Virus record (IMG/VR): IMGVR_UViG_3300021438_000015
Coordinates: 1 to 63,666 of that record
Length of the DNA: 63,666 bases
Origin: a virus
Direction: 5' to 3' (one strand)
The first letter of the stretch is position 1, and each line of letters begins with the position of its first letter. Below, in pieces: positions 13,082 to 22,764 of the stretch. Under the pieces are notes generated by a model that saw only the letters and a list, made by a program, of their open reading frames with translations, was not told the origin of the DNA and ran no database searches. A program made the position numbers and the translations under genes.

Positions 13082-13338
13082 AAAGAAATTATGATGATCC
13101 AGCATATTCAGATTTCAGAAAGGCTGTTCTTAAAAGGGATAAAAAAAGGTGTATGATGCCGGGGTGTGGTAAAAAGATCTCTTTACAAGTACACCACATT
13201 AAAAAATGGTCTAGAGCAAGTTCATTAAGATATGAAGTTTCAAATGGTATAACATTATGTAGGAAGTGTCATGATTCTATAAAGGGCTATGAACACCAAT
13301 ACGAAAACTTATTTAGGACTATAGTAGATGACATATAA
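13078..13338 (+). CDS. Small HNH endonuclease
   Basis: An 86-residue protein with the complete McrA-type HNH fold: C25-M-M-P-G-C30 zinc half-site, H39-H40 (LQVHHIKKW), N56, then C61-R-K-C64-H65 completing the zinc site and active site. Small HNH proteins next to the terminase are common in phages with cos-type or headful packaging and can help the large terminase cut; here it lies 1.1 kb upstream of the large terminase. A mobile endonuclease is the alternative. It overlaps both neighbours. Confidence 0.85.
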   Translation: MKRNYDDPAYSDFRKAVLKRDKKRCMMPGCGKKISLQVHHIKKWSRASSLRYEVSNGITLCRKCHDSIKGYEHQYENLFRTIVDDI

Positions 13339-13828
13339 AGTAGCACCGCCATTTACAGTGATAAAAGACACTAGAGAACAGGATGGTTATTTCTTTAGTG
13401 AGTTTAATACTTGCGCCGGAATGGTAGAAGAAAAGCTTGATACAGGAGATTATTCCATAAAAGGAATGGAAGACAAAATATGTATAGAGCGAAAAGGGTG
13501 CGTAGAAGAGTTGGCTGTTAATTTAGGACAAAAGAAACATGCTTTTCTAGCTGAAATAGAAAGAATGACTCCGTTTCCCCATAAATTTATTGTTTTAGAA
13601 TTCTCATTAGAAGATCTAATAAAATTTCCAGATGAAACAAGAATACCAGTTAAGAACAAAGCTTCTTTAAAAATTACTGGTAAATATATGTTAAAATGTC
13701 TATTTGAATTTCAACTTTATAATAATGTACAAATATTATTTTGTGGTAATAAATATAATGCTTTCCTTGCAGTTAGTAGTATCTTAAAAAGAGTAAATGA
13801 AATGTATACAATAGGGAGGAAAAAATGA
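13328..13828 (+). CDS. ERCC4-type nuclease
   Basis: A 166-residue protein matching the ERCC4/XPF/Mus81 nuclease domain: D14-T-R-E17, G40-D41 (LDTGDYSI) and E54-R-K56 (ICIERKG). The canonical catalytic pattern is GD.n.ERK.3.D; the last residue here is E60 rather than Asp, an acidic substitution. No helix-hairpin-helix follows, so it is a stand-alone domain. Such proteins cleave branched or flap DNA; in phages they may clear recombination or replication junctions before packaging. Overlaps the HNH gene by 11 bases and the protease gene by 4. Confidence 0.8.
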   Translation: MTYKVAPPFTVIKDTREQDGYFFSEFNTCAGMVEEKLDTGDYSIKGMEDKICIERKGCVEELAVNLGQKKHAFLAEIERMTPFPHKFIVLEFSLEDLIKFPDETRIPVKNKASLKITGKYMLKCLFEFQLYNNVQILFCGNKYNAFLAVSSILKRVNEMYTIGRKK

Positions 13829-14469
13829 TGGCTGAACCAGAACTATTGAAAGATTTTCATGACTACGGAGCTAATATTGCCACAAGGGAAATATTTCTTC
13901 ATAATCATTATCATGCTGAAGATAATCAGAATCCCGGTGTAGAGTATAGAATGTCTAATACCTTTATTAAAAACTTAAGGGCATTAGATATGAGGAGCAA
14001 TGCTAACATTACGATACATTGCCACAGCATAGGCGGTGAGTGGACAGATGGTATGGCTATTTATGATGCCATACAAATGTGTAGGTCATATGTTACAATC
14101 ATTATTTATGGTCAGGCTGAGTCAATGAGCAGTATTTTTATGCAAGCGGCTGATTATCGATATATGACACCAAATTCTCATTTTATGTCTCATTACGGCT
14201 CTAGTGATATAAATACTGATTATCTTAGTGCTATGAATCAAGCCGATTACGAAAGAAGAACTGCTGACACTATGTTTAATATTTATGCTGGAAGGTGTGT
14301 AGAAGGAAAATTCTTTTACGAAAAATTTGGTAAGAAACCAAGCGTTAAACAGGTTCGTCAATACCTAATTAGGAAACTAAAATCTGGAGATTGGTATCTT
14401 AGCGCAGAAGAAGCTGTGTATTATGGTTTTGCTGATTCTATACTACGAAACTGGCATTTCACAGAATGA
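13825..14469 (+). CDS. ClpP-like serine protease (S14), candidate head protease
   Basis: A 214-residue protein aligning over its length with ClpP: ITIHCHSIGGEWTDGMAIYD (62-81), nucleophile S100 in GQAESMSS, H123 in PNSHFMSHYG, and D189 in SGDWYLSAEEAVYYGFADSI. The full Ser-His-Asp triad is present. ClpP-like enzymes serve as prohead proteases in several phages, and this gene directly precedes terminase and portal, which fits. A second, unrelated prohead protease candidate (26822-28237) is adjacent to the capsid gene, so the roles of the two are open. GGAGG lies 5 bases before the ATG. Confidence 0.82.
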   Translation: MMAEPELLKDFHDYGANIATREIFLHNHYHAEDNQNPGVEYRMSNTFIKNLRALDMRSNANITIHCHSIGGEWTDGMAIYDAIQMCRSYVTIIIYGQAESMSSIFMQAADYRYMTPNSHFMSHYGSSDINTDYLSAMNQADYERRTADTMFNIYAGRCVEGKFFYEKFGKKPSVKQVRQYLIRKLKSGDWYLSAEEAVYYGFADSILRNWHFTE

Positions 14470-16454
14470 AAAAAGATAATCTTAAAGTAATAGATGAAGC
14501 TTGGTTAGGGTTAGATGTCGTAGAAACCGACATTTTTAATCCTATGTCTATTCTTAATCCATCAGACGATGACTTTCATCTCAAACTATCTTGGCTAATG
14601 AGCAGGCCAGATTATCTACCGTTTTTGTGTCATCAAATATTGAATATACAACTTCTTCCATCTCAGTCATTAATTATCAATGAGCTTTGGAATAGAAAGT
14701 TCCCAATGCTTGTTGGTAGTCGAGGTCTTGGTAAATCGTTTAAGTTAGCACTTTACTCTATACTTCGTGGTATGTTATTACCAAAAAGAAAAATTGTGAT
14801 TGTTGGTGCAGCATTTAGACAATCAAAAGTTTTATTTGAATATATGGAAACTATATGGCGTAATGCTCCGATGTTAAGAGATATGTGTGATAGTAATAGT
14901 GGGCCAACTAGAGATGTTGATAGATGTACTATGAGGATTAATGAAAGTGTTATTACATGCTTACCTCTTGGTGATGGTCAAAAGATTAGAGGTCAACGTG
15001 CTAATGATATTATTGCGGACGAATTTGCGTCCATACCTAGAGATATTTTTGAAAACGTAGTTGCTGGCTTCGCCGCTGTTAGTGCTGATCCAGTGCAAAA
15101 TGTTAAGAGAATGTCTGCACGAAAGAAGGCCGCAGAGCTTGGTATAGAGATTGAAACGGAAGAAGAAAATCCAGAAATAAAAGATAATCAAATTATCATT
15201 TCCGGTACAGCTTATTATGATTTTAACCATTTTGCAACATATTGGAAGAAGTGGAAAGCTATTATTAAAAGTCAAGGTAATATGGCAAAGCTCACTGAAG
15301 TATTTAATGGAGAAAGACCACCAGATACATTCGATTGGCGTCAATATTCTATAATTAGAATGCCTTATGAGCTTTTACCAGCTGGATTTATGGATGCCGA
15401 CCAAGTAGCACGATCAAAGGCGACCGTACACGCTGGTATATATCAGATGGAATATGGTGCCTGTTTCACAAGAGATAGTCAAGGATTCTTCAAAAGATCT
15501 TTAATAGAATCTTGCGTCGTTGGCAATAATGACAATCCTGTTTTAGATTCTAAAGGCGACATTATAAAGTTTGAAGCATGTCTTATTGGTGATACTAATA
15601 AAAGATATGTTTTTGGCGTTGACCCTGCATCTGAAGTAGACAATTTTAGTATTGCTATAATAGAGATTCATGGAGATCATAGAAGAATAGTACACTGCTG
15701 GACAACTACAAGGCAAGAACATAAAGAGAAAGTAAAAAAGGGGTATGCCAAAGAATCAGATTTTTATGCATATTGTGCAAGAAAAATTAGAGATTTAATG
15801 AGACTGTTTCCTTGCATTCATATTGCAATGGATGCCCAAGGTGGAGGCGTAGCGGTAATGGAATCGCTTCACGATAAAGACAAGCTCAAAGATGATGAAA
15901 TGCCTATATGGCCTATTATTGACGATGATAAACCCAAAGATACAGACGGAGAAAGAGGTTTGCATATATTAGAAATGTGTCAATTTGCAAGATATGATTG
16001 GTTGGCAGAAGCTAATCATGGAATGAGAAAAGATTTTGAAGATAAAGTTTTGTTATTTCCATTTTTTGACTCTATAACACTTGGATTGTCTAACTCTGAA
16101 GATGGTTTAAAAAATAGAATGTTTGATACTTTAGAAGAATGTGTTATGGACATAGAAGAATTAAAAGACGAATTATCTATGATTCAGATGACTCAAACAT
16201 CTAATGGTAGAGATAGATGGGATACCCCAGAGGTAATAGTAGGAACTGGGAAAAAGAGTAAAATGAGAAAAGATAGATACTCTGCTCTTTTGATGGCAAA
16301 CATGGCTGGAAGAATAATACAACGCACACCAACTCCAGAAACATATCAGTTTTATGGCGGATTTGCTACTGGTGGTCACATCCCAGCAAAAGAAGATGAG
16401 AAGCTATATATTGGCCCCAGCTGGTTCTCTGATAACATGAAAGATGTGTATTAA
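14466..16454 (+). CDS. terL: Terminase large subunit
   Basis: A 662-residue DNA-packaging motor. ATPase half: Walker A VGSRGLGKS (83-91) and Walker B DIIADE (181-186). Nuclease half: acidic residues D386 in YVFGVDPASEVDN and D456 in HIAMDAQGGG. It docks on the portal, pumps DNA into the prohead and cuts concatemers. Length is at the long end for the family. Starts in an ATGA overlap with the ClpP-like gene and is followed by the portal gene. Confidence 0.95.
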   Translation: MKKDNLKVIDEAWLGLDVVETDIFNPMSILNPSDDDFHLKLSWLMSRPDYLPFLCHQILNIQLLPSQSLIINELWNRKFPMLVGSRGLGKSFKLALYSILRGMLLPKRKIVIVGAAFRQSKVLFEYMETIWRNAPMLRDMCDSNSGPTRDVDRCTMRINESVITCLPLGDGQKIRGQRANDIIADEFASIPRDIFENVVAGFAAVSADPVQNVKRMSARKKAAELGIEIETEEENPEIKDNQIIISGTAYYDFNHFATYWKKWKAIIKSQGNMAKLTEVFNGERPPDTFDWRQYSIIRMPYELLPAGFMDADQVARSKATVHAGIYQMEYGACFTRDSQGFFKRSLIESCVVGNNDNPVLDSKGDIIKFEACLIGDTNKRYVFGVDPASEVDNFSIAIIEIHGDHRRIVHCWTTTRQEHKEKVKKGYAKESDFYAYCARKIRDLMRLFPCIHIAMDAQGGGVAVMESLHDKDKLKDDEMPIWPIIDDDKPKDTDGERGLHILEMCQFARYDWLAEANHGMRKDFEDKVLLFPFFDSITLGLSNSEDGLKNRMFDTLEECVMDIEELKDELSMIQMTQTSNGRDRWDTPEVIVGTGKKSKMRKDRYSALLMANMAGRIIQRTPTPETYQFYGGFATGGHIPAKEDEKLYIGPSWFSDNMKDVY

Positions 16455-16492
16455 AAAGTAGCATTCCAATTACATTCCAATTGAGGAAAATT

Positions 16493-18586
16493 ATGAGTGA
16501 AGAAGACATGATAACTTGGTCTGATGACAATTTTTCTAGTAAATCTAATGCTATGGAGAGATTGTCCGACAATATCAATTCTTATTCTGGTTTAAATAAA
16601 TCTACTGGGAGTGACGCTTATAGAACTTTTATAGATATTGAGCCAAATAGGTCAGTAAGGCCCGGTTTTAACAAACTAGATTATTATGCATTCAGACAAA
16701 CTGAATCTGTCCCCACTCAGCAACGTCGCATTATTAAAATGTGCATGGATGCTTATGATAAAGTTGGAATTATAAGAAATATTATTGACTTGATGGGCGA
16801 CTTTGGCAGTCAGGGGATCAACATTGTCCATCCTAATAAGACGGTTGAAAAATTCTATCAACAATGGTTCAAGAGTGTAAATGGCAAAGAGAGATCAGAA
16901 AGATTCTTAAATAACCTTTACAAAACTGGCAATGTGATCATGTATCGCAGCTATGCCAATGTAACTCCAGAGCTTGAGAAGTACATGAAATCTCTAGCCA
17001 AGGATATCAAAGTTGAAACTCCAAATATGAAACAAAATCAGATTCCTTGGAGATATAACTTTTTTAGCCCACTCACTGTAGAGTTAAAAGATGGCAAGCT
17101 TGCATTATTTATGGGTGTTTCAAATTATACTTTAAGTGCTGGAACATTCCTAGATACCTTTCAGTCAGGTTCACTTCCTAACGACGTTCTTGATAGTTTG
17201 CCAACTAACATTAAGAAAGCGTTACTGAACAAAGAAAAAAGAATTCCGCTTGACTCAGAAAGGCTTTGTGTTTTTCACTACAAGAAAGATGATTGGCAGA
17301 TGTGGGCAAATCCCATGATCTATGCTATTTTAGACGATATTATCATGTTAGAAAAAATGAGATTAGCAGATATGTCCGCTTTGGATGGTGCTATCTCTAA
17401 TATTCGTTTATGGACACTTGGCAATCTTGAGCATAAAATTTTACCAAATAAAACAGCCATTAATAAGTTACGAGATATCCTAGCCAGTAATGTTGGCGGT
17501 GGCACGATGGAATTAGTTTGGGGGCCAGAACTATCCTTTAAAGAATCTAGCAGTGAAGTATACAAATTCCTTGGTTCTGAAAAATATACTTCAGTACTAA
17601 ACAGTATATATGCTGGATTAGGTGTTCCCCCAACATTAACTGGTATGGCTAGCGGTGGCGGCGGTTTTACTAATAATTTTATCTCTCTCAAAACACTAGT
17701 AGAAAGACTTCAGTACGGTAGAGATCAACTAACTAGATTTTGGGAAAAAGAAATTGAGATGGTTAGACAGGCTATGGGTTTTAGATATAAGGCTTATATT
17801 CAGTTTGATCAAATGACCTTATCTGACGAAGCCGCAGAGAAGGCATTATTACTACAGCTTGTAGATAGAGATATAATTAGTCAAGAAACTGTTCTTGAAA
17901 GATTTAAGGAGATTCCTCAGATCGAAAAGATTAGATTACAAAGAGAATTTGAAGATAGACAAGGCGAAGATACTCCAGATAAAGCTGGTCCATTTCATAA
18001 TGCTAATCATAAAATGGATCTTGAAAAGATTGCATTACAAGGTGGAAAAGTTATTCCTCAAGATGTTGGACTAAAAACTAGCGTTCCAAAAGATATACTT
18101 ATTCCTAAACCAGCACCAACTGGTACGGGCTTGCCAAATGCCCCAAAGCCTAGTAATCCTAATGGGCGACCACAGTTTAAGCAAGATACCGGTCCAAGAA
18201 AACAAAGAATAGCAAATCCCAAAACTAAGCCCGGAGTTGCTGAATTTGTTTATTGGGCAGAAGAAAGCTGGAAAGAAATCTCTGATGTGCTTACGGATGC
18301 ATATCTGAATTCTAAATCTAAAAAGAATTTAAGGCAGCTAACCAAGTCAGAAGTAAAAGAATTAGAAAAATTAAAAGTAGATGTTCTTACGAATATAGAT
18401 ATTATGTCTGAGGTAAATGCTGCTTCTATAAGAGATATTTTAGTCGAGAATAGAAAAACGCCAAAGACATTTGCTAGCATGTTGTTGGAAGACAAGATTA
18501 GTCCAGAATCAATGAATATAGACAAGTATAGAATGCGTGTCATAAGTTTATATATCCAATCACAACTAGCAGAAATGGAAGAATAA
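16493..18586 (+). CDS. Portal protein
   Basis: A 697-residue protein immediately after the large terminase. The ATG at 16493 is preferred because TTGAGGAAAATT supplies its ribosome binding site; a TTG start at 16481 would include that site. It has the long mixed clip/stem/wing layout of portals: DKVGIIRNIIDLMGDFGSQG (N-terminal), SLPTNIKKAL, GVPPTLTGMASGGGGFTNNF (tunnel/crown region around 390-410) and a helical C-terminus. Twelve copies form the DNA channel at one head vertex. Family call rests on position, length and these motifs. Confidence 0.85.
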   Translation: MSEEDMITWSDDNFSSKSNAMERLSDNINSYSGLNKSTGSDAYRTFIDIEPNRSVRPGFNKLDYYAFRQTESVPTQQRRIIKMCMDAYDKVGIIRNIIDLMGDFGSQGINIVHPNKTVEKFYQQWFKSVNGKERSERFLNNLYKTGNVIMYRSYANVTPELEKYMKSLAKDIKVETPNMKQNQIPWRYNFFSPLTVELKDGKLALFMGVSNYTLSAGTFLDTFQSGSLPNDVLDSLPTNIKKALLNKEKRIPLDSERLCVFHYKKDDWQMWANPMIYAILDDIIMLEKMRLADMSALDGAISNIRLWTLGNLEHKILPNKTAINKLRDILASNVGGGTMELVWGPELSFKESSSEVYKFLGSEKYTSVLNSIYAGLGVPPTLTGMASGGGGFTNNFISLKTLVERLQYGRDQLTRFWEKEIEMVRQAMGFRYKAYIQFDQMTLSDEAAEKALLLQLVDRDIISQETVLERFKEIPQIEKIRLQREFEDRQGEDTPDKAGPFHNANHKMDLEKIALQGGKVIPQDVGLKTSVPKDILIPKPAPTGTGLPNAPKPSNPNGRPQFKQDTGPRKQRIANPKTKPGVAEFVYWAEESWKEISDVLTDAYLNSKSKKNLRQLTKSEVKELEKLKVDVLTNIDIMSEVNAASIRDILVENRKTPKTFASMLLEDKISPESMNIDKYRMRVISLYIQSQLAEMEE

Positions 18587-18587
18587 A

Positions 18588-18983
18588 ATGGCAGCGGCAA
18601 AGTATGATTTTAATGTAGAACAAGGATCTTCTTATAACTTAACATTTATTTATAAGAATAATGAAGGCACTCCAATTGATATCACTGATTGGTGCGCAAG
18701 AATGCTATTAACAACAAGCGACAATCAAACAATAATATATTCAACTGGTAATGAAAACGCTAATTATAAAATGACAATAGATGGTCCTAATGGAAAGATT
18801 GTATTAATGATACCAGCATTTGCAACAAATAACTTTAGTTTTAAAAGTGCTAAGTATGACTTTGAATTAGAATCTAATGATGTTTTTTATTCCCAAGGCG
18901 GAAATTATGTTACTAGAGTGCTTTTTGGTACTATATCTGTGATCAAGAGAAATAGTAAAAATTCTACCAATATGGAGTGCTAA
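18588..18983 (+). CDS. Small virion protein, BppU-type N-terminal-like beta domain
   Basis: A 131-residue all-beta protein: VEQGSSYNLTFIYKNNEGTP, DITDWCARMLLT, DGPNGKIVLMIPA, AKYDFELESND, TRVLFGTISVIKR. The QGS.Y.L.....G.PIDLT.......L repeated-strand pattern is one I recall from small phage baseplate/neck/fibre adaptor domains (BppU N-terminal type). It likely links a fibre to the particle; the adjacent gene encodes a fibre. The ATG lies two bases after the portal stop. Confidence 0.6.
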   Translation: MAAAKYDFNVEQGSSYNLTFIYKNNEGTPIDITDWCARMLLTTSDNQTIIYSTGNENANYKMTIDGPNGKIVLMIPAFATNNFSFKSAKYDFELESNDVFYSQGGNYVTRVLFGTISVIKRNSKNSTNMEC

Positions 18984-21900
18984 ATGAGTGACTATAGAAT
19001 AGAAGTTACTGAAAACATAGTTAATCTTGATGTCATACAAGATCATGATATCACAATAGAAATAACATCTTCAGATAACTTTATTACATTTAATACTCCT
19101 AGCGGTTATCCAATATTATCCACCAGCGGAATACTTCCTGTCGATAGGGTTGCCAGTGGATATCCTATAGAAAATCTTCTTTATGGTAATACCATAGTCA
19201 GAACTAGCGGCGATCAAGCTATATCTGGTATTAAAACATTCAACACCCCTATTTTTGTTGGTGATATTACATCCTCTGGTTTTTCAGCTATAAAGTCACA
19301 GTCAACAGCAATAACTCCATCACATTTTCCAGTTTTTATTTCTGATCCATCAACTTTTTCCAGAAATATATATACTAGAACCCCATCTCAAGTAAAATCA
19401 GATCTTGGCTTAAGTAATGTTCAAAATCTTGCATTATCTGGAATAGTTTTTTCAGCCGGAAGTGGTTTAGTGGGCGGCGGTAGTTTATCCTCTAATAGAA
19501 GCTTTGATATTGGTCAAGGCGATGGGTTGATTGTGAGTGCTGACAATATATCCGTGGACTCTACTGTTGTTAGAACAAATGGTGATCAAACTATAAACGG
19601 TCCAAAGACTTTTACAAATACACTAATTTTTAATAGTGGATCTTTCCAATCTTTAAAAGTTGGCTCTAGCGATGTCTCATTAAGCGGCCATACTCACAGC
19701 ATATCAAATATAAATGGACTTCAAGCTGTTTTAGATTTAAAACAACCTTCTGGAAGTTACGCATTATCTAATCACAGTCATTCTAGTTTTCCTAGCTTGT
19801 ATCTTGGATCACCAAATCTAGATACTTGTTTAAATATTATTGTTCCGTCTAGTTATGAGACTAATCAGTATCAAGATACTAGTGTTCTTCAAATTACTAA
19901 TGATGATCTTGCTAGTACTGTCTTTGCTATTGATGGATTGGGGCAAATAAGATATGGAACAATTAATTCTACTAATGTTAATGGTTTAAATAACGCCATT
20001 ACAGCACAAATTCCAACAACCATAGTACATACTACTGGTAATCAAAGTATTAGCGGCATCAAAACTTTTAATAACAATATTAATGTTAGTGGTTTAATAA
20101 CAGCTAATAGTGGTAATTTCATAAACTCATTGAAGATCAATGGAACTGATGTAAGTATTAGTGGTCATACTCACGCTATATCTAACATTACCGGATTACA
20201 AACAGCACTTGATAATAAACAACCTTCTGGTAGTTATGCGTCAAGTTCGCATACTCATACTAGTTCTGATATTACAAACTTCAACACAAGTGTAAGCGGA
20301 CTAGTAAATGGAATATATGCCCCACTAAACAGTCCATCATTTACTGGAACCCCACTAACTCCAACCGCTAGTGCTGGAACTAATAGTACTCAAATTGCTA
20401 GTACAGCATTTGTTCGCACAGAAATTAGCAATTTAGTAGCTTCTGCTCCAACCGCATTAGACACTCTTAATGAGCTAGCATCGGCCCTTGGTAATGATGC
20501 TAATTTTTCTACCACCGTCACAAATAACCTTGCTGGCAAAGCAAGTCTTACTGGAGCAACATTTACTGGAAGTATTAGTGGTCCAAGCGGAAACTTCACT
20601 TCATTAAAAGTCAACAGCGTAGATGTTAGTGCTAATGGTCATACTCATACTTCTTCTAATATCACAGATTTTAACTCTAGCGTTAGTGGCCTACTAACTG
20701 TAAAAAACGTTACAGCTGGTAATTATGTAAATCTTTCATCTACAAATGGTAATTATACTATAGCTGTTACTGGATTGCAACCTAGTGGTAACTATAGTTT
20801 AATTGGACATACGCACGTTATATCAGATATTACAAGCTTGCAAACTACGCTTGACGGTAAACAAGCACTTTTGACTAACCCTGTTACTGGCACTGGAACA
20901 AATAACTATCATACCAAATGGACTAGTAGTAGTAGTATAGGAAATAGTTTAATATATGATAATGGAACAAATATTGGTATAGGAACATCTTCACCTAATG
21001 CCGCTTTAGAAGTTAGCGGTATCATAAGAATTACTGACGGGGCTGGTAGATTACAACTATATCGTGGTGGAGGAACTGTTTATGATTACAGTATTGGAAA
21101 GGAAAGTAATCATTTAGCAATTTCTACTGCTTCTGATTCTACCACGAATAGATATACCCAATTTGGATATCATGCAAGTAATGGAACTTGGAATCCAAAA
21201 ACCGTTATTAATAACTATAATGGGGCAGTTGGGATTGGTACTACATCCCCAAGTGCTGATTTTCATGTCAATGGAAGCGGATTATTTGCTAGTGGCTTAA
21301 ATATAAGTAATCAAACAGCTAGCACTATAGCAAGTTTTGATTCTAATAAAAATATTATTTCATTAACTACTGGTACATATCCATCTCTAACTGAATTGAG
21401 CTATGTCAAAGGATTAACTAGTGCGGTTCAAACTCAAATTGATAGTAAAGCTGCGTCATCTCACACTCACACATCAAGTAATATAACTGATTTTAATTCT
21501 AGTGTCAGCGGTTTAGTCAATGTCAAAAATATTACAGCTGGCAATTATATAAATTTATCATCAACAACTGGTAACTATACTATATCAGTAACTGGATTAC
21601 AACCAAGTGGTAATTATAGCCTAGTTGGTCATACCCACATTATATCGGATGTTACCAATCTCCAAACTGTGCTTGATGGAAAGCAACCTTCTGGCAACTA
21701 TGCTGCAAGTTCACATACTCACACAGCATCTCAAATTACTGATTTTAATACCTCAGTTGATTCTAGAATAACAAGTGCAAATTTACAACCTAGTGGTAAT
21801 TACAGTCTTGTTGGACATACACATACATCCAGCAATATTACAGATTTCAATAGTAGCGTAAGTGGCTTATTGACTCCATATCAATTATCTCTTACAAACC

Positions 21901-22763
21901 CTGTTACTGGAATTGGAACTAGTGGATATTTAACTAAATGGGTTAGTAGCGGTGGACTTTCTAGCGGAATTATTTTTGATAATGGATCTAGTATTGGTAT
22001 AAATACAAATACCCCCAGTTCTTCAACTAAACTTGAAGTCAATGGTAATATAAATCAAACGTGGTCAGGATCTGATACTAGATTTGCTACGGTCTATGAT
22101 AATAATTATAGAATGGGTATTAATTTTGCTGCAAATCAAAGAATAATGAATATCTTTAGTACATCTTCTGAAAGTACTAATGGTCATATAATATTTTCAA
22201 CCCGATCATCTGGTGGGTCTTCTAGCACAGATTATGGCTCTGAAAGGATGAGAATAACTGGTGCTGGACTTGTTGGAATATCTACAACTACTCCTAGTGG
22301 TCAATTACATGTTGTTGGTACAGGATTATTTTCTTCAAAGGTTGGCATAGGAACAAATTCTCCATCATACACCCTAGATGTTAATGGGTCTGGTAATTTT
22401 ACATCATTAAATGTTAATGGGTCTGGCGTTGGTTTATATGATACATCTGTACTTTCTTTAGGAACAATCACTGGTAGCAATGCCATTAATTGTGGTCAGG
22501 ATCGTCAAATTCAAACACTTACCTTAAATGGAACAGCAACTACATTTACTAAGGGAACTGGTTGGCCCTCATCTAATAGTGTTAGCAGAGACATCACATT
22601 AAATATTACAGCTAGTTCTAACACTAGTGTAACATGGACTGTTGTTACTGATTGGTATCGACAGCCAGACAGCCCTTTACCAAGTGGTAGTCATATAGTT
22701 CTATTAAGAGCAATTGGTAGTGGAATAATTCAAGGACACTATATAGGTAGTAAGACTAACTAA
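18984..22763 (+). CDS. Long tail-fibre-type protein with GHTH repeats
   Basis: A 1259-residue Ser/Thr/Asn/Gly-rich fibre. It has many copies of a unit like LQPSGNYSLVGHTHTSSNIT and DFNSSVSGL (for example near residues 230-260, 390-430, 545-580, 820-1000), a classic fibre segment TPTASAGTNSTQIASTAFV followed by APTALDTLNELASALGND (460-505), and knob-like segments VGIGTTSPSADFHVNGSG seen before chaperone domains of other fibres. No S74 chaperone is present; the end (LRAIGSGIIQGHYIGSKTN) looks like a small receptor-binding tip. It should trimerise and bind the host surface. It lies among head genes rather than after the tail. Confidence 0.85.
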   Translation: MSDYRIEVTENIVNLDVIQDHDITIEITSSDNFITFNTPSGYPILSTSGILPVDRVASGYPIENLLYGNTIVRTSGDQAISGIKTFNTPIFVGDITSSGFSAIKSQSTAITPSHFPVFISDPSTFSRNIYTRTPSQVKSDLGLSNVQNLALSGIVFSAGSGLVGGGSLSSNRSFDIGQGDGLIVSADNISVDSTVVRTNGDQTINGPKTFTNTLIFNSGSFQSLKVGSSDVSLSGHTHSISNINGLQAVLDLKQPSGSYALSNHSHSSFPSLYLGSPNLDTCLNIIVPSSYETNQYQDTSVLQITNDDLASTVFAIDGLGQIRYGTINSTNVNGLNNAITAQIPTTIVHTTGNQSISGIKTFNNNINVSGLITANSGNFINSLKINGTDVSISGHTHAISNITGLQTALDNKQPSGSYASSSHTHTSSDITNFNTSVSGLVNGIYAPLNSPSFTGTPLTPTASAGTNSTQIASTAFVRTEISNLVASAPTALDTLNELASALGNDANFSTTVTNNLAGKASLTGATFTGSISGPSGNFTSLKVNSVDVSANGHTHTSSNITDFNSSVSGLLTVKNVTAGNYVNLSSTNGNYTIAVTGLQPSGNYSLIGHTHVISDITSLQTTLDGKQALLTNPVTGTGTNNYHTKWTSSSSIGNSLIYDNGTNIGIGTSSPNAALEVSGIIRITDGAGRLQLYRGGGTVYDYSIGKESNHLAISTASDSTTNRYTQFGYHASNGTWNPKTVINNYNGAVGIGTTSPSADFHVNGSGLFASGLNISNQTASTIASFDSNKNIISLTTGTYPSLTELSYVKGLTSAVQTQIDSKAASSHTHTSSNITDFNSSVSGLVNVKNITAGNYINLSSTTGNYTISVTGLQPSGNYSLVGHTHIISDVTNLQTVLDGKQPSGNYAASSHTHTASQITDFNTSVDSRITSANLQPSGNYSLVGHTHTSSNITDFNSSVSGLLTPYQLSLTNPVTGIGTSGYLTKWVSSGGLSSGIIFDNGSSIGINTNTPSSSTKLEVNGNINQTWSGSDTRFATVYDNNYRMGINFAANQRIMNIFSTSSESTNGHIIFSTRSSGGSSSTDYGSERMRITGAGLVGISTTTPSGQLHVVGTGLFSSKVGIGTNSPSYTLDVNGSGNFTSLNVNGSGVGLYDTSVLSLGTITGSNAINCGQDRQIQTLTLNGTATTFTKGTGWPSSNSVSRDITLNITASSNTSVTWTVVTDWYRQPDSPLPSGSHIVLLRAIGSGIIQGHYIGSKTN

Positions 22764-22764
22764 A

